Positions 9,506 through 18,889 are shown, counted from the stretch's first letter. The stretch: DNA of 64,000 nt from Bacillus sp. EB01 (GCF_000613125.1 NZ_HG964497.1:212910-276909); one strand, 5' to 3'. Numbers and translations: made by a program. The notes: generated by a model from the sequence alone, not told the origin.

Positions 9506-10675
9506 CTAATTATTTCGTTCATGTACAAAACGGATAATGTCATCGACTTCTTCCTGCGAATCTGCAATAATCGCATAAAATTGATTTCCTTGGAGTTTCG
9601 CAAACGCATCTGGTATGCGCTGTGCAAACTTCACACGATCGCCAAATCGTTCATAAATAGCATTCGTACCATGTTTATACTCATACGCATCACGCTGTGT
9701 TACACCTACACAGAACTGGTTTTCAGCATCGGATTCCTTAAATTCTCCGCCTGTCACTAAAGAAGTATACTGAGCAAATAAATCAATGGAGTACGCGAAA
9801 TTGTACATATCCACCGTGTAGCCGCCAGCCAAGCGATTATTGTATTCAAGTGCAACATAATCCCCATTTTCCAATTGAAAAAACTCAATATGGAAAAAGC
9901 GTTCTTTCATGCCAAATGCTTTCACGATTGCCTTACCATACGTTTCGAGCTTTGGATTAATTTCTTTTTGAATCACATAAGCCATATCAAGTTGACCATT
10001 AACCAGCTCCAGAGTTGGCACATTATATGTAAAGCTTGTTTGGAAAACAATATTCCCTTTCTGATCCACTAAACCATCAAATGTACAAAGCACTCCTCCT
10101 TCGACAAATGGTTCCAAGAAGTACACTTGTGCTTCTCCCCATTCTTCTTCAAAATAATGTACAGCCTCTTCTGAATCCAATTTAAAGGTGGCAGCAGACC
10201 CTACTCCGTTATCTGGTTTAGCAATAACCGGCAGTCCTAATTCATCAATGGCTTTGGATAACTCCTCTTTGGTTTTTACGATTCTTCCTTCTACGACAGG
10301 CACTTCTGCTTTTTTAAACAGCTTCTTCATTTCAGATTTATACTTAACTTTTTTGACGTCATCCGTTTTATTGCCATACACGTTAAATTGCTCACGCAGC
10401 TGCGCATCAAGTTCCAGCCAGTGCTCATTATTGGATTCAATGCGGTCAATTGGACCATGTTTATAAAATAAAAAAGCAACAGCACGTTTCACTTCATCTA
10501 CATCTTCTAAATTATTCACACGATAGTATTCAGTTAAAGAGTTTTGTAATTCGGAACCTAATTGGTTATATGGCTCTTCGCCAATTCCTAAAACATTGAC
10601 ACCTGCTTCTTTTAAACGATGAGCGAACGGCTGGAAATTATCTGGATAAAATGGCGATATCAAAATATAATTCAT
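9506..10675 (-). CDS. ATP-grasp domain protein (carboxylate-amine ligase type)
   Basis: A 389-residue protein with ATP-grasp features: an N-terminal Rossmann-like segment (YILISPFYPDNF), a lid region with VIAKPDNGVGSAATFKL (about residues 150-166), the EPFVEGGVLC strand and a metal/ATP site segment ALEYNNRLAGGYTVDMYNFA with a candidate Glu and Asn ligands. Members of this fold join a carboxylate to an amine through an acyl phosphate. A strong AAAGGGAG ribosome site precedes the ATG at 10675. It sits between two esterase genes in one operon; substrate unknown. Confidence 0.85.
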   Translation of the reverse strand: MNYILISPFYPDNFQPFAHRLKEAGVNVLGIGEEPYNQLGSELQNSLTEYYRVNNLEDVDEVKRAVAFLFYKHGPIDRIESNNEHWLELDAQLREQFNVYGNKTDDVKKVKYKSEMKKLFKKAEVPVVEGRIVKTKEELSKAIDELGLPVIAKPDNGVGSAATFKLDSEEAVHYFEEEWGEAQVYFLEPFVEGGVLCTFDGLVDQKGNIVFQTSFTYNVPTLELVNGQLDMAYVIQKEINPKLETYGKAIVKAFGMKERFFHIEFFQLENGDYVALEYNNRLAGGYTVDMYNFAYSIDLFAQYTSLVTGGEFKESDAENQFCVGVTQRDAYEYKHGTNAIYERFGDRVKFAQRIPDAFAKLQGNQFYAIIADSQEEVDDIIRFVHERNN

Positions 10676-10825
10676 AAAAAGGCTCCCTTTCTTAGAATCA
10701 AAGAATCATAGTTTTTACAAATGATACAATCATTTGAATTTTAAATCAATTCAAATCAAAAAAATATTCAAAAAAAGAGTGAGAGTTTCCTCCCACTATC
10801 AATTAAATTTAATGATTCAATTCGT

Positions 10826-11656
10826 TCAAGACCACTTCTCACTTAAGAAACGTAAACATTCTGGTAAGTGTTTTGCCCAAGCTTTTTCATTATGTTCCTC
10901 ATCCGCAAAAATATTAAAACGAATGCTATCAATTGGAACTGAGCCTTTTATTAGTTGTTTATAATACTTAAGCGAGCCATCGATATATGCCTGCTTCATA
11001 TTGCCATACATCAATTTCCGGTCGGCTTCATCGCCTTCCTGAGTCCCAACTTGAATGTACACCCGTTGTTCAGGATCCAACTCTTTCCTGGCAATATAGC
11101 TGTCAAAGGCTTTACTTGTAATCCAATTGGCTAAAGAAAAAATACCTAATCCACCAATTTGATCTTTATATTCAATACCCATAAAAGCCGAAATATTTCC
11201 TCCAAGTGAACTACCAACCATCGCCGTATGATACTTATCTGATTTCGTTCGGTAATGCTTATCTATAAACGGTTTCACGACTGTCATGACAAACTCAGCA
11301 AATTCCGCGCCTCTTCCGCCTAGCTCAAAATCTTCAGGAAGTGGGCTTTCAGTAATTTTCCAAGGCGTATATTCATTAATTCGCTCTTGATCACCATGAT
11401 CAATCCCAACAACAATCATTCTCGGCAAATCGGGATTTTGTTTAATTGCCGGAATCACTTTCCATGAAAACCCGCTATAAGATTCACTACTGTAGAAAAC
11501 GTTTTGTCCATCATGCATATAGACGACTGGATAACGTTCAGACTCATCTTTATCATAGTTTTTCGGCAATAAAACACGCACGCGACGTTCTTCATTTTTA
11601 TAAGGCATATATAATTTATGTGTTTCTAGTTTTAAATAAAAATACGATTCATTCAT
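10826..11656 (-). CDS. Alpha/beta-hydrolase, Fes/IroE-type esterase family
   Basis: A 276-residue protein of the putative-esterase family that includes enterobactin esterases. It has the strand VVYMHDGQNVFY (about residues 45-56), the nucleophile GSSLGG, and the C-terminal FADEEHNEKAW with the probable catalytic His. No signal peptide, so it acts in the cytoplasm. The start at 11656 is preferred to an upstream in-frame codon because a GAGGAGCGG ribosome site lies just before it. First gene of the leftward esterase/ATP-grasp/esterase operon of accessory segment II; the gap to the next gene is about 150 bases. Confidence 0.8.
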   Translation of the reverse strand: MNESYFYLKLETHKLYMPYKNEERRVRVLLPKNYDKDESERYPVVYMHDGQNVFYSSESYSGFSWKVIPAIKQNPDLPRMIVVGIDHGDQERINEYTPWKITESPLPEDFELGGRGAEFAEFVMTVVKPFIDKHYRTKSDKYHTAMVGSSLGGNISAFMGIEYKDQIGGLGIFSLANWITSKAFDSYIARKELDPEQRVYIQVGTQEGDEADRKLMYGNMKQAYIDGSLKYYKQLIKGSVPIDSIRFNIFADEEHNEKAWAKHLPECLRFLSEKWS

Positions 11657-11939
11657 TTTACCGCTCCTCACTCCCTTGGTATTACATTAAATATACTAAT
11701 CTTTTTAATATTAAACCCCTATAATTTTTGTTTATTTCAACTTTCCAGTACTACTAATCTCCCCAATAGAACAAAAAGGCTCTAGTGAAAACAGGCAAGA
11801 ATGCCATTCAATTTCAAAAAACAGGTCTGCCATTATTCCCCATACTGAGTTAATAAGGCTTTTATAGGTAGAACCTCTACGGGAGAAGTTGTATAATCTC
11901 ATAGTAGTGTTCAACAAAAAAAGATAGAGGTGATAGGCA

Positions 11940-12764
11940 TTGAACTTTTATTCAGAAACTGAGCATCCAGAAAAAGTCGATGGCCAAAAATATAGAGAAC
12001 AAACACGGACTTCGGAACCGCAGTCAGCATGGGAGACGGACCAAAGGGGACAAGATATACGGGAAACAAGGGAAAGCAAGGTCAGCGACTCAAGGATGGC
12101 GAGGAGGAACAAATCGGCTGGTTCAGAGGCCAAAGTGGGGGTCACTCCGCCTAGCAGGACGAACTCCAAGCGCATCTCCAATTTTAGACCTTCCCTTGGG
12201 AAAGTAAAAGTGAAACTGCCCAAAGTGAACGTCAATCTTGCATTAAAAATCGCAGCCGTCTTAGCGATACTCATCAACATTAGATACGTTATGGGTCTGA
12301 TGGAGGACCCAGTCGGCACCTTTACATTCAATGATTTGGTGATTAAGTTGGCAATATCAGTTGGTATCAATTTTGCAGCAGTCTCGATTCTGTTTGCTAA
12401 ACAGTCCCGGATTAAGTATTTTCTTTCATTGTTTGCAGTGTTAGCATCGTTTCTGCATTACTTTTATGGCAATTATACCAATCATACTTTATTAGAGAGG
12501 AGCAACCTGATCCCTTCGGTGCTTGTAATCCTATCCGTTCTGATGTTGGTCAATTCCAGTTCCAATTATTACCTGAAAAGCATCCTTTTGTTAATCATCG
12601 CCACAGCCGGAATCTATGTCAGCAGCAATCAATATGCACTTGAGTGGATGCTGATAGGCAGTGCTGGACTGGTAATGTTTTTCAGAGTTTCCAAAACCCA
12701 AAAGAATGACAAATCTACTAAAAAGGAAAGCAGGATAAGAAGGAACCAGCGGCGGTCAGCTTAG
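11940..12764 (+). CDS. Membrane protein with polar N-terminal region, function unknown
   Basis: A 274-residue protein. The first ~95 residues are hydrophilic, rich in Arg, Ser and Glu and probably disordered; residues ~100-250 form five or six membrane helices; the tail is basic. TTG start at 11940 with GAGGTG 6 bases upstream. I do not recognise the family. It is the only rightward gene of segment II and ends at a strong terminator. Confidence 0.7.
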   Translation: MNFYSETEHPEKVDGQKYREQTRTSEPQSAWETDQRGQDIRETRESKVSDSRMARRNKSAGSEAKVGVTPPSRTNSKRISNFRPSLGKVKVKLPKVNVNLALKIAAVLAILINIRYVMGLMEDPVGTFTFNDLVIKLAISVGINFAAVSILFAKQSRIKYFLSLFAVLASFLHYFYGNYTNHTLLERSNLIPSVLVILSVLMLVNSSSNYYLKSILLLIIATAGIYVSSNQYALEWMLIGSAGLVMFFRVSKTQKNDKSTKKESRIRRNQRRSA

Positions 12765-12799
12765 TTTGCCAAGAAAACCACAGTACGCAAATAAGGCCA

Positions 12800-12831
12800 C
12801 CCATATAGCCAGGGTGGCCATTTTTAGTAGT
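12800..12831 (+). terminator. Terminator of the segment II membrane-protein gene
   Basis: GGCCACCC / GGGTGGCC inverted repeat followed by ATTTTTA. Confidence 0.8.
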
Positions 12832-12898
12832 GAAATGAATATAGCTTGGCTAAAAGAAAAATTCTCCAAGTAATTGGAATTGTGCTTTAAGTGTGTAT

Positions 12899-12962
12899 TG
12901 GCGGGACTGTGTGGGAATCGAACCCACCTGATCTGGCACTCTGGTCACAAGCGGTTTTGAAA
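12899..12962 (-). repeat. Partial selC 3' end, copy 3
   Basis: tRNA-Sec 3' half on the minus strand, nearly perfect in the acceptor and T arm, changed at a few variable-arm bases (plus strand GATCTGGCACTCTGGTC). It breaks off at the anticodon loop and continues into the same ~125-base flank as copies 1 and 2 (12963-13090). It separates segments II and III. Confidence 0.9.
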
Positions 12963-13090
12963 GTTTGCTGGGATCTGTTTTTCTAGTACCTTTGTGTGCC
13001 CAGAAATACTGATAAATCACGGTTTCTTGCTTTCTGATGTTTCCTTGGGATTTCTAATTTTAAAAATTTGGGCACCAAGCATGGCACCAC

Positions 13091-13538
13091 TGACCTGCTC
13101 AAAATTTAAAGATAGAACTTCAGAATGATATTATTTACTATAAATTTTAGAATTACTCTTTTTTATTATCTTTAGATTCTTTTAGGCTTTCTATAGGAAG
13201 AAGCAGAGTTACTTCTAATTCTAAAAGGATATAAGTTATGCAGAAAAAAGAATTGCGGATTTGGAAATGGCTGCAGAATGGAAAAAGGACACTTCCCCAA
13301 TGAAGTATCCTTTTTCTTTGAGGCTTCTCTTCTTAAACTTTTTTTGCTTGAAAGACTAGTTAAATGCTGTAAAACCCCTGCTTTTGCACAAATTTTGGCT
13401 TGAGCACCTGTAAAAAGGCTGAGGGACATGTTCTCTTGGACAAAAAATAGCAGAAGTACCCCAAGAATGTCCCGAGACCAGCCGACATACATGTCTTACT
13501 ACGCAAGGGAAAAAGCGTGTTGAGAATACATCCCGATA
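13091..13538. other. Spacer downstream of the esterase gene
   Basis: No convincing gene. A near-perfect hairpin at 13281-13317 (AAAAAGGACACTTC / GAAGTATCCTTTTT) looks like a bidirectional terminator. A 106-codon leftward frame across it has unusual composition and no homology that I recognise. Confidence 0.5.
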
Positions 13539-14480
13539 TTAAACAGATGCAACGCCTTGGAATACCTGCCTTAAAGCTGTCGCTGCATCTTCAATGGATT
13601 TTCTGCCCTGCGCAAGTACTCCTGGCATCCAGAAGAAACCATGAATCATGCCATCATATCGCTTAGCTTTCACTTGGACTCCCGCATCCCTAAGTCTCTC
13701 TGCATAGGCTTCACCCTCATCACGAAGCGGGTCGAACTCACCAGTTAATACAAGCGCTGGCGGTAGTCCGCTCAGGTCTTCCGCTTGTAATGGAGACGCA
13801 TATGGATTTTTGCCGTCTTCCTCATTCCGTAAATAATGATTCCAGAACCAGACCATGCTGTCCTTGGTTAACAGATATCCTTCTGCATTTTCCATATAGG
13901 ATTCCGTAGCGTAGGAGTGATTTGTAACCGGATAAACCAGCATTTGAAAGGCCAGTGAAATCTCACCCTTATCTCTTGCCATTAAGGCTACTACTGCAGC
14001 CAGGTTACCGCCTGCACTATCCCCACCAATCGCTACCCTCTCTGCATCCACTTGAATGGAGGCCGCATTTTCAACGACCCATTTTGCTGCGGCATAGGAA
14101 TCATCTGCTGCTGCCGGGAATTTATGCTCTGGTGCGAGTCGATAATCCACCGATACAACCACACAGTTAGCCAGATTGGTTAAAAGCCGGCAAGGGATAT
14201 CCACTGTTTCCAGGTTCCCAATTACCCATCCTCCACCATGGTAGTATACCAAAGCTGGAAAAGGCCCTTCTCCCTTCGGCGTATAAATACGTACAGGGAT
14301 TTCTCCAGAAGGACCAGGAATTGTCCTGTTTTCTACCTTTCCTACCTCTTCGGGTTCACCCGCCAAAGCACTAAAATCTGTTGTGGCCCGTGCCTCTTCC
14401 GGTGATAGGGTATTCATTGGTGGTGCTCCTGCAGCCTCCATTTGTTCTAACAAAAATTTCGCCTGTGGATCCAATGCCAT
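13539..14480 (-). CDS. Alpha/beta-hydrolase, hormone-sensitive-lipase-type esterase
   Basis: A 313-residue esterase of the HSL (family IV) type: oxyanion motif YYHGGGWVIG (about residues 79-88), nucleophile GDSAGGN (about 153-159), acidic residue in GEFDPLRDEG and His in IHGF near the C terminus. Cytoplasmic, no signal peptide. GGAGG ribosome site before ATG. It follows the monooxygenase gene by 52 bases on the same strand. The Baeyer-Villiger enzyme would turn a ketone into an ester or lactone and this esterase would hydrolyse it, a pairing known from ketone catabolic operons. Confidence 0.9.
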   Translation of the reverse strand: MALDPQAKFLLEQMEAAGAPPMNTLSPEEARATTDFSALAGEPEEVGKVENRTIPGPSGEIPVRIYTPKGEGPFPALVYYHGGGWVIGNLETVDIPCRLLTNLANCVVVSVDYRLAPEHKFPAAADDSYAAAKWVVENAASIQVDAERVAIGGDSAGGNLAAVVALMARDKGEISLAFQMLVYPVTNHSYATESYMENAEGYLLTKDSMVWFWNHYLRNEEDGKNPYASPLQAEDLSGLPPALVLTGEFDPLRDEGEAYAERLRDAGVQVKAKRYDGMIHGFFWMPGVLAQGRKSIEDAATALRQVFQGVASV

Positions 14481-14532
14481 ATAATATTTCCTCCTTAAAA
14501 AAGATAATAATGATTGTTTTTCAAATTTAGTA

Positions 14533-16161
14533 CTATAGTACTGGTTCCTTTGAAGGGATAAGGGTAAAGCCTTCGTATCGTTTGGCCGCTACATCATCAC
14601 AGATTTGTCGGTAGGTGCCTACTCCGCCAAGATAAATCTGGAATCCGCGCGCTTTTCCTTCAATATTTGCGCCCATATACCACGAATCCGTCTTTGTAAA
14701 TAAAGTTGCGTCTGCCACTTCCCGGCAATGAGCACTCCAGGTATTTTCGGCCTCTTCTAGTGCCTCAATAACCCCTACTCCGTTATCCCGCAGATAATTT
14801 AGGCAATCCGACACCCATTCAACATGCTGCTCAATAGAAACCATCATATTGCTTAAAACGGATGGACTTTCTGGTCCTGTTAGCATGAACATATTCGGGA
14901 AGCCTGCTGTTCCAATACCAAGATAGGTCCTAGTCTGTGATCCCCCGGACCACTTCTCTTTTAAGGAAACCCCTTCTTTACCCCGGATATCCATTTTGAA
15001 TAATGGTCCCGTCATCGCGTCAAACCCAGTGGCAAAAACAATCATATCGAGGTTAAATTCTTCTTCTGCAGTCTTAATTCCGGAAGATGTAATTTCCTGA
15101 ATAGGCGCCTTTCTTACATTCACAAGAGTGACATTGTCACGGTTATAAGTCTCAAAATAATCAGTATCAATAATCGTCCGTTTGGTTCCATAGTAGAAGC
15201 TCGGAAGGAGGTTCTCGGCTATCTCAGGATTTTTGACCACCTCACGGATTTTGTTGCGAATGAATTCCTGAACGGTTTCATTGGCCTCTGGATTAATACT
15301 CAAGTCGCTATAAGTGGTCGAAAGAGTCATAAGGCCGCCTTTTTCCCACGCAGCTTCGTATACTTTCTGCCGTTCCTCTGGTGAGTCGTCTAAGGCAGAC
15401 TTTTCTCCATGTAAAATAGGAATCCCTACAGCCGATTGCTGCATTTGAGTTTTAATTTCACTGTAATTCTTTCTGATTTCCTTTAAATATTCCGGGTCCA
15501 AAGGGTTGTTCCTTGCTGGTGTACTATATTGTGGGGTTCTTTGAAAAACGGTAAGATGTTCTGCTTCCTTTGCAATGACCGGAATTGCCTGAATTCCGCT
15601 GGAACCCGTTCCTATAACTCCAACCCGTTTACCTTTGAACTCCACTTTTTTATGCGGCCAATGTCCAGTGTGGTACCACTCGCCCTTAAAGTTTTCCAGT
15701 CCTTTTATTTTTGGTACATTGGAAGCGGAAAGGCAGCCTACTGCGGTTATAAAAAATGTAGCCGTTACTGATTGGCCGTCTTCTAATTGAATGTTCCATC
15801 TTTGCTGTTCCTCATCATAATGCGCTGAATTTACCCGTGTTTTAAACTGGATGTCCCTGTGAAGGTCAAATTTATCAGCAACAAAGTTAATGTAACGAAG
15901 TATTTCTGGCTGCTCTGCATATTTTGCTGACCATTTCCATTCATTGAGGAGTTCATCCGAGAAAGTGTAGTTATAATAGATACTTTCTACATCACATCGC
16001 GCTCCTGGGTAGCGATTCCAATACCAGGTACCTCCGACATTATCGCCGGCCTCAAAAACACGAGTTGAAAAACCCGCCTCTCGCAATCGGTAAAGCATGT
16101 ATAAGCCTGAAAAACCAGCCCCAACAATCACTGCATCAAGATTGGTTGGTGTTGATGCCAT
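14533..16161 (-). CDS. Baeyer-Villiger flavin monooxygenase
   Basis: A 542-residue type I Baeyer-Villiger monooxygenase. Visible are the FAD-binding GAGFSGLY (about residues 14-21), the family fingerprint FKGEWYHTGHWP (F-x-G-x3-H-x3-W/P; near residue 160) and the NADPH-binding GTGSSGIQAIP. The reaction is NADPH- and O2-dependent insertion of oxygen next to a ketone carbonyl. The start at 16161 follows GGGAGG by about 8 bases; an ATG five codons upstream lies on the ribosome site itself. It heads a leftward operon with an esterase and faces a divergent LuxR-type regulator 324 bases away. Natural substrate unknown. Confidence 0.92.
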   Translation of the reverse strand: MASTPTNLDAVIVGAGFSGLYMLYRLREAGFSTRVFEAGDNVGGTWYWNRYPGARCDVESIYYNYTFSDELLNEWKWSAKYAEQPEILRYINFVADKFDLHRDIQFKTRVNSAHYDEEQQRWNIQLEDGQSVTATFFITAVGCLSASNVPKIKGLENFKGEWYHTGHWPHKKVEFKGKRVGVIGTGSSGIQAIPVIAKEAEHLTVFQRTPQYSTPARNNPLDPEYLKEIRKNYSEIKTQMQQSAVGIPILHGEKSALDDSPEERQKVYEAAWEKGGLMTLSTTYSDLSINPEANETVQEFIRNKIREVVKNPEIAENLLPSFYYGTKRTIIDTDYFETYNRDNVTLVNVRKAPIQEITSSGIKTAEEEFNLDMIVFATGFDAMTGPLFKMDIRGKEGVSLKEKWSGGSQTRTYLGIGTAGFPNMFMLTGPESPSVLSNMMVSIEQHVEWVSDCLNYLRDNGVGVIEALEEAENTWSAHCREVADATLFTKTDSWYMGANIEGKARGFQIYLGGVGTYRQICDDVAAKRYEGFTLIPSKEPVL

Positions 16162-16484
16162 TTCTCTACCTCCCATTTTTTTAAGACTTTTAATCTCATA
16201 ATTTTGGGCATTTCAGCATTAGTTTTCACTTGCCTGTTTAGGTAAAATTCATATGAACTACACACTTGCCATTATTGTTTGTAAGCGATTACAATAGTAG
16301 TTACATAATCTTTTAAAGCATCAACCAGCTTGAAAGTAACCTTCCACCTCCTTCCCTCTTTTCTTTTTTCATCGGTAAACTATAGCGAATCTCTAAGTAT
16401 GTCTATGTTAAGTTTATTATCTTTCATAGAGATTGAATATTCATAATTTTCTATGTATTATATCCCCATAAAGTAGGTGTTACT
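16162..16484. promoter_or_regulatory. Divergent control region between the monooxygenase operon and its likely regulator
   Basis: AT-rich 323-base spacer with an approximate inverted repeat TTGTAAGCGATTACAA near 16277-16292 (TTGTAA-GCGA-TTACAA), a candidate binding site for a dimeric regulator. Placement between divergent genes suggests shared regulation. The promoter boxes are not clear enough to assign. Confidence 0.45.
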
Positions 16485-17180
16485 ATGCAGGAGAGTTATC
16501 CCGTTTTGGATTATATTCAAGAACTTGAAGAAGCAGGCAGCCATGAAGATAAGCTCTATAAAATTTTGGACATTTACATGAACCTCTTTCCCGTTAAAAA
16601 CTCATTTCTATTCCGATACTCCCATTTAGGCTACTTGGGAGAAGGAATTATCTCCATCAATCAAGACGGATTAGCTCACATTAGGGATTTAAGGGATGAT
16701 ATTCGTTCCCTGCCTGTAATTTATTCTGCTCTTTATGAAAGAAAAGCCAAATATTGTTCTGGCATTGAATTTCTGAAGCAAATTACCAGTAAATATATAC
16801 TCCCCTCAAATGTGGATACTTTCCTAGCCGTGCCCATTTGCTTTGACTCCGTTTCGATTGGATACATCTGCAGCTATGAATTTAAAAAAGGAACAATGAT
16901 GACCGATCAATTACTGGCTTCCTTTACAAACTATGGACGCCAGGTGGGGAAAGTATTGGAAAAAACAACAGGAGCCAAAGATACCACATTATTAAGCAGA
17001 AGAGAGCTTGAAGTCATGAAAAGAATATCGTGGGGAGAAAGCACAAAAGAAGTAGCCGATGCCTTATCTATCAGTGAGGTAACAATTAATCAGTACGTTA
17101 AATCAGCCGTGAAAAAACTTGGAGCACAGAACCGGGTACAGGCAGTGGCAACATTGTTTCGGAAAGGAATTATATCATAA
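16485..17180 (+). CDS. LuxR-type transcriptional regulator
   Basis: A 231-residue protein with a ~165-residue N-terminal sensory region (GAF-like pattern) and a C-terminal LuxR helix-turn-helix: LSRRELEVMKRISWGESTKE…ISEVTINQYVKSAVKKLGAQNR (about residues 170-218). It has no phosphoacceptor receiver domain, so a ligand probably binds the N-terminal part. It is transcribed away from the monooxygenase/esterase operon and is the natural candidate for its activator. Confidence 0.85.
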   Translation: MQESYPVLDYIQELEEAGSHEDKLYKILDIYMNLFPVKNSFLFRYSHLGYLGEGIISINQDGLAHIRDLRDDIRSLPVIYSALYERKAKYCSGIEFLKQITSKYILPSNVDTFLAVPICFDSVSIGYICSYEFKKGTMMTDQLLASFTNYGRQVGKVLEKTTGAKDTTLLSRRELEVMKRISWGESTKEVADALSISEVTINQYVKSAVKKLGAQNRVQAVATLFRKGIIS

Positions 17181-17386
17181 AACCATTTCCCTGCCAGAGC
17201 TGATTTACTGTTGGCAAAAAATCATCTGCCTTAGCCGGGTTTTATTTTCTATCCTGCACGAACCGAATTTTGTCGATGCAACCTTTAATCTTTTTGTACT
17301 GAAAAGGCATCTCCTACACTCATGCTAAGTGAAGTTCAAATATAAAAAACCACACAAGTAAACCTGTGCGGTAAATTTATGTATTC

Positions 17387-17458
17387 TTTTGGCGGGACTG
17401 TGTGGGAATCGAACCCACCTGACCTGGCACGCAGGTCACAAGCGGTTTTGAAGACCGT
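17387..17458 (-). repeat. selC 3' end copy 4, attL of the 23.4-kb element
   Basis: 72 bases identical to 40760-40831 within and just beyond selC: the CCA end, acceptor, T arm, variable arm and anticodon loop/stem up to AAGACCGT. Identity stops abruptly on the left flank side. This is the left attachment site of the youngest element; the right one is in the intact selC gene. Confidence 0.93.
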
Positions 17459-17713
17459 TTAGGGTGTTTCTGAATCTTTTGGAAATTTGTTAGTCCTTGC
17501 TATGTCTGGGTTTAATCCCTTTTTCCCTTCGTTTTCCTACTCCTAAAACCAGCCGCGCCCACACGGTCTATATTGATCCATGTTTCACGGTCTGTTGATT
17601 ATTTTAGATTAGACATTACCATTTGTCCAGCCTATATATGAGCCGGCAGGATTGTCCTACGACGGCTCAGCGGTTAAAAAAAACAGTCAACTATCTCTTT
17701 CCAAACAAACGGT
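17459..17713. other. Left end of the integrative element, with arm-site-like repeats
   Basis: No gene. Contains CACACGGTCTA (17560-17570) and CACGGTCTG (17586-17594), the same 7-base word ACGGTCT that ends the selC core and that recurs beside the integrase at the right end (40665-40675, 40688-40698). These may be integrase arm-type binding sites. Confidence 0.5.
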
Positions 17714-18049
17714 TTAATCAAAAAGTGACGCCAAGCGAAAAGCTTTTAACCTTTTTAGTACATATGGTTTTTCTACTTTTTCAAATTTTTGGTCTGGATA
17801 TAGCTCTGTTAAAGATATTAATCTCTCTATAATCTCAGTTTTATGTTCACTAATATAATCCAATGATTCGCCAAACTCCTCAGGTCCTTCTCCTGATGAA
17901 AAATTATACTGGACATTATCATAGATACAAGAGGTAAGCGAAAATTCCCATACTTTATTCATTAAGGGATGTTTTAAATCAAAATCCACCTGAAGATCGA
18001 AATCAGTATCTTGCTCAGGAAACCAGATGCGATTAATTATTATTTCCAA
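17714..18049 (-). CDS. Small protein of unknown function
   Basis: A 111-residue acidic soluble protein with a DFDLQVDFDLKHP segment; no family recognised. TTG start with GAGGTG 9 bases upstream. It is the first gene inside the left end of the element; size and composition resemble small immunity-type or accessory proteins, which is only a guess. Confidence 0.55.
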   Translation of the reverse strand: MEIIINRIWFPEQDTDFDLQVDFDLKHPLMNKVWEFSLTSCIYDNVQYNFSSGEGPEEFGESLDYISEHKTEIIERLISLTELYPDQKFEKVEKPYVLKRLKAFRLASLFD

Positions 18050-18132
18050 ATAAAAAACACCTCATGATAATTATGCTCCACGAGGTGAAATAATATAACA
18101 GTGAGGAACAGCCGTTTGTCGGAAGGATTCTG

Positions 18133-18396
18133 CTACGCATCCAAACTGGATTTAAGAGAAGTTACAACCAAAATATCCGTAACTGGTTTATCTGACACAA
18201 TAAAACATTCTTGGTATTCAGGATATTTCATAACAATTTCTTCGTACGTGCCTTTGTCTTTAATCAATTCCGGTTTGTACAAAAAGCATTTCGCATGTTG
18301 AATTTGCGTAAGAATGGTGTCAGTGTATACCAAATCATTTCTTTTGAAAGGCTTGGCACAGACCATACAATGAGGCTGCACTTTTTCTTTAACCAA
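18133..18396 (-). CDS. Small zinc-binding-site protein
   Basis: An 87-residue protein with CMVC (Cys10, Cys13) and HAKC (His34, Cys37), a probable C-x2-C/H-x2-C zinc site. TTG start at 18396 with GGAGAGG five bases before it. Function unknown; small zinc proteins of this kind are common in phage-like and mobile DNA of Bacillaceae. Confidence 0.6.
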   Translation of the reverse strand: MVKEKVQPHCMVCAKPFKRNDLVYTDTILTQIQHAKCFLYKPELIKDKGTYEEIVMKYPEYQECFIVSDKPVTDILVVTSLKSSLDA

Positions 18397-18554
18397 ACTA
18401 CCCTCTCCTTATAAAAACATACTTTTTCTTCGATTGGCGTATGTATATCTCGGGTGTATGTATTGGTAAATTGCAAGCCAAATCTACCATCTGTTTCCAT
18501 CATATCGAAAAAATAGGGTTCTATATGTCGGAAATTTGTATTTTTTGTTACATT

Positions 18555-18803
18555 CTATGTTAATTCAACGAAAGCTTCAATAATGCTTGAAAAGCTTATT
18601 TGTATCATTCTCTTATCCTTCGTTTCAAGGTATAAAACCTTTTTCAGCTCATTTACATAATGAATAAAACCTATATGTTCCTGAAAGAAGCCTGTAGTAA
18701 GTATTTTTATTCTTACCGGAACGGCAAATTCCATAGCCAAAAGAATGTTTTGCTCTATTTTTTCCCGTTGAGATAGAGCGGGTATCTGGTTAGGTATTCC
18801 CAT
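18555..18803 (-). CDS. YolD-like family protein
   Basis: An 82-residue protein with the YolD-like pattern: an N-terminal polar helix, then a small beta domain of the form G-x-I-x-Y-V…VLYLETKDKRMIQISFSSIIEA. YolD-like proteins are often beside DNA-repair polymerase genes (UvrX/DinB) in phages and mobile elements. No such polymerase is adjacent here. Confidence 0.65.
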   Translation of the reverse strand: MGIPNQIPALSQREKIEQNILLAMEFAVPVRIKILTTGFFQEHIGFIHYVNELKKVLYLETKDKRMIQISFSSIIEAFVELT

Positions 18804-18862
18804 AAAATCACTCAGCCTTTCTATTTTTAATCAATTATAGAACATGTGTTCCTTGTTTACCA

Positions 18863-18889
18863 TAAAAAAAACCATCCAAAGGATGGTTA
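18863..18889 (-). terminator. Terminator of the 229-residue protein gene
   Basis: AACCATCC / GGATGGTT inverted repeat with a run of T on the minus strand. Confidence 0.8.

Noticed and set aside
13172-13492. 106-codon leftward open frame
   Set aside because: It crosses a bidirectional terminator, has atypical composition and lacks a ribosome site.
4185-17458. Additional tRNA genes at the four partial selC copies
   Set aside because: Each contains only the 3' half; the D arm, 5' acceptor strand and anticodon stem 5' side are missing.
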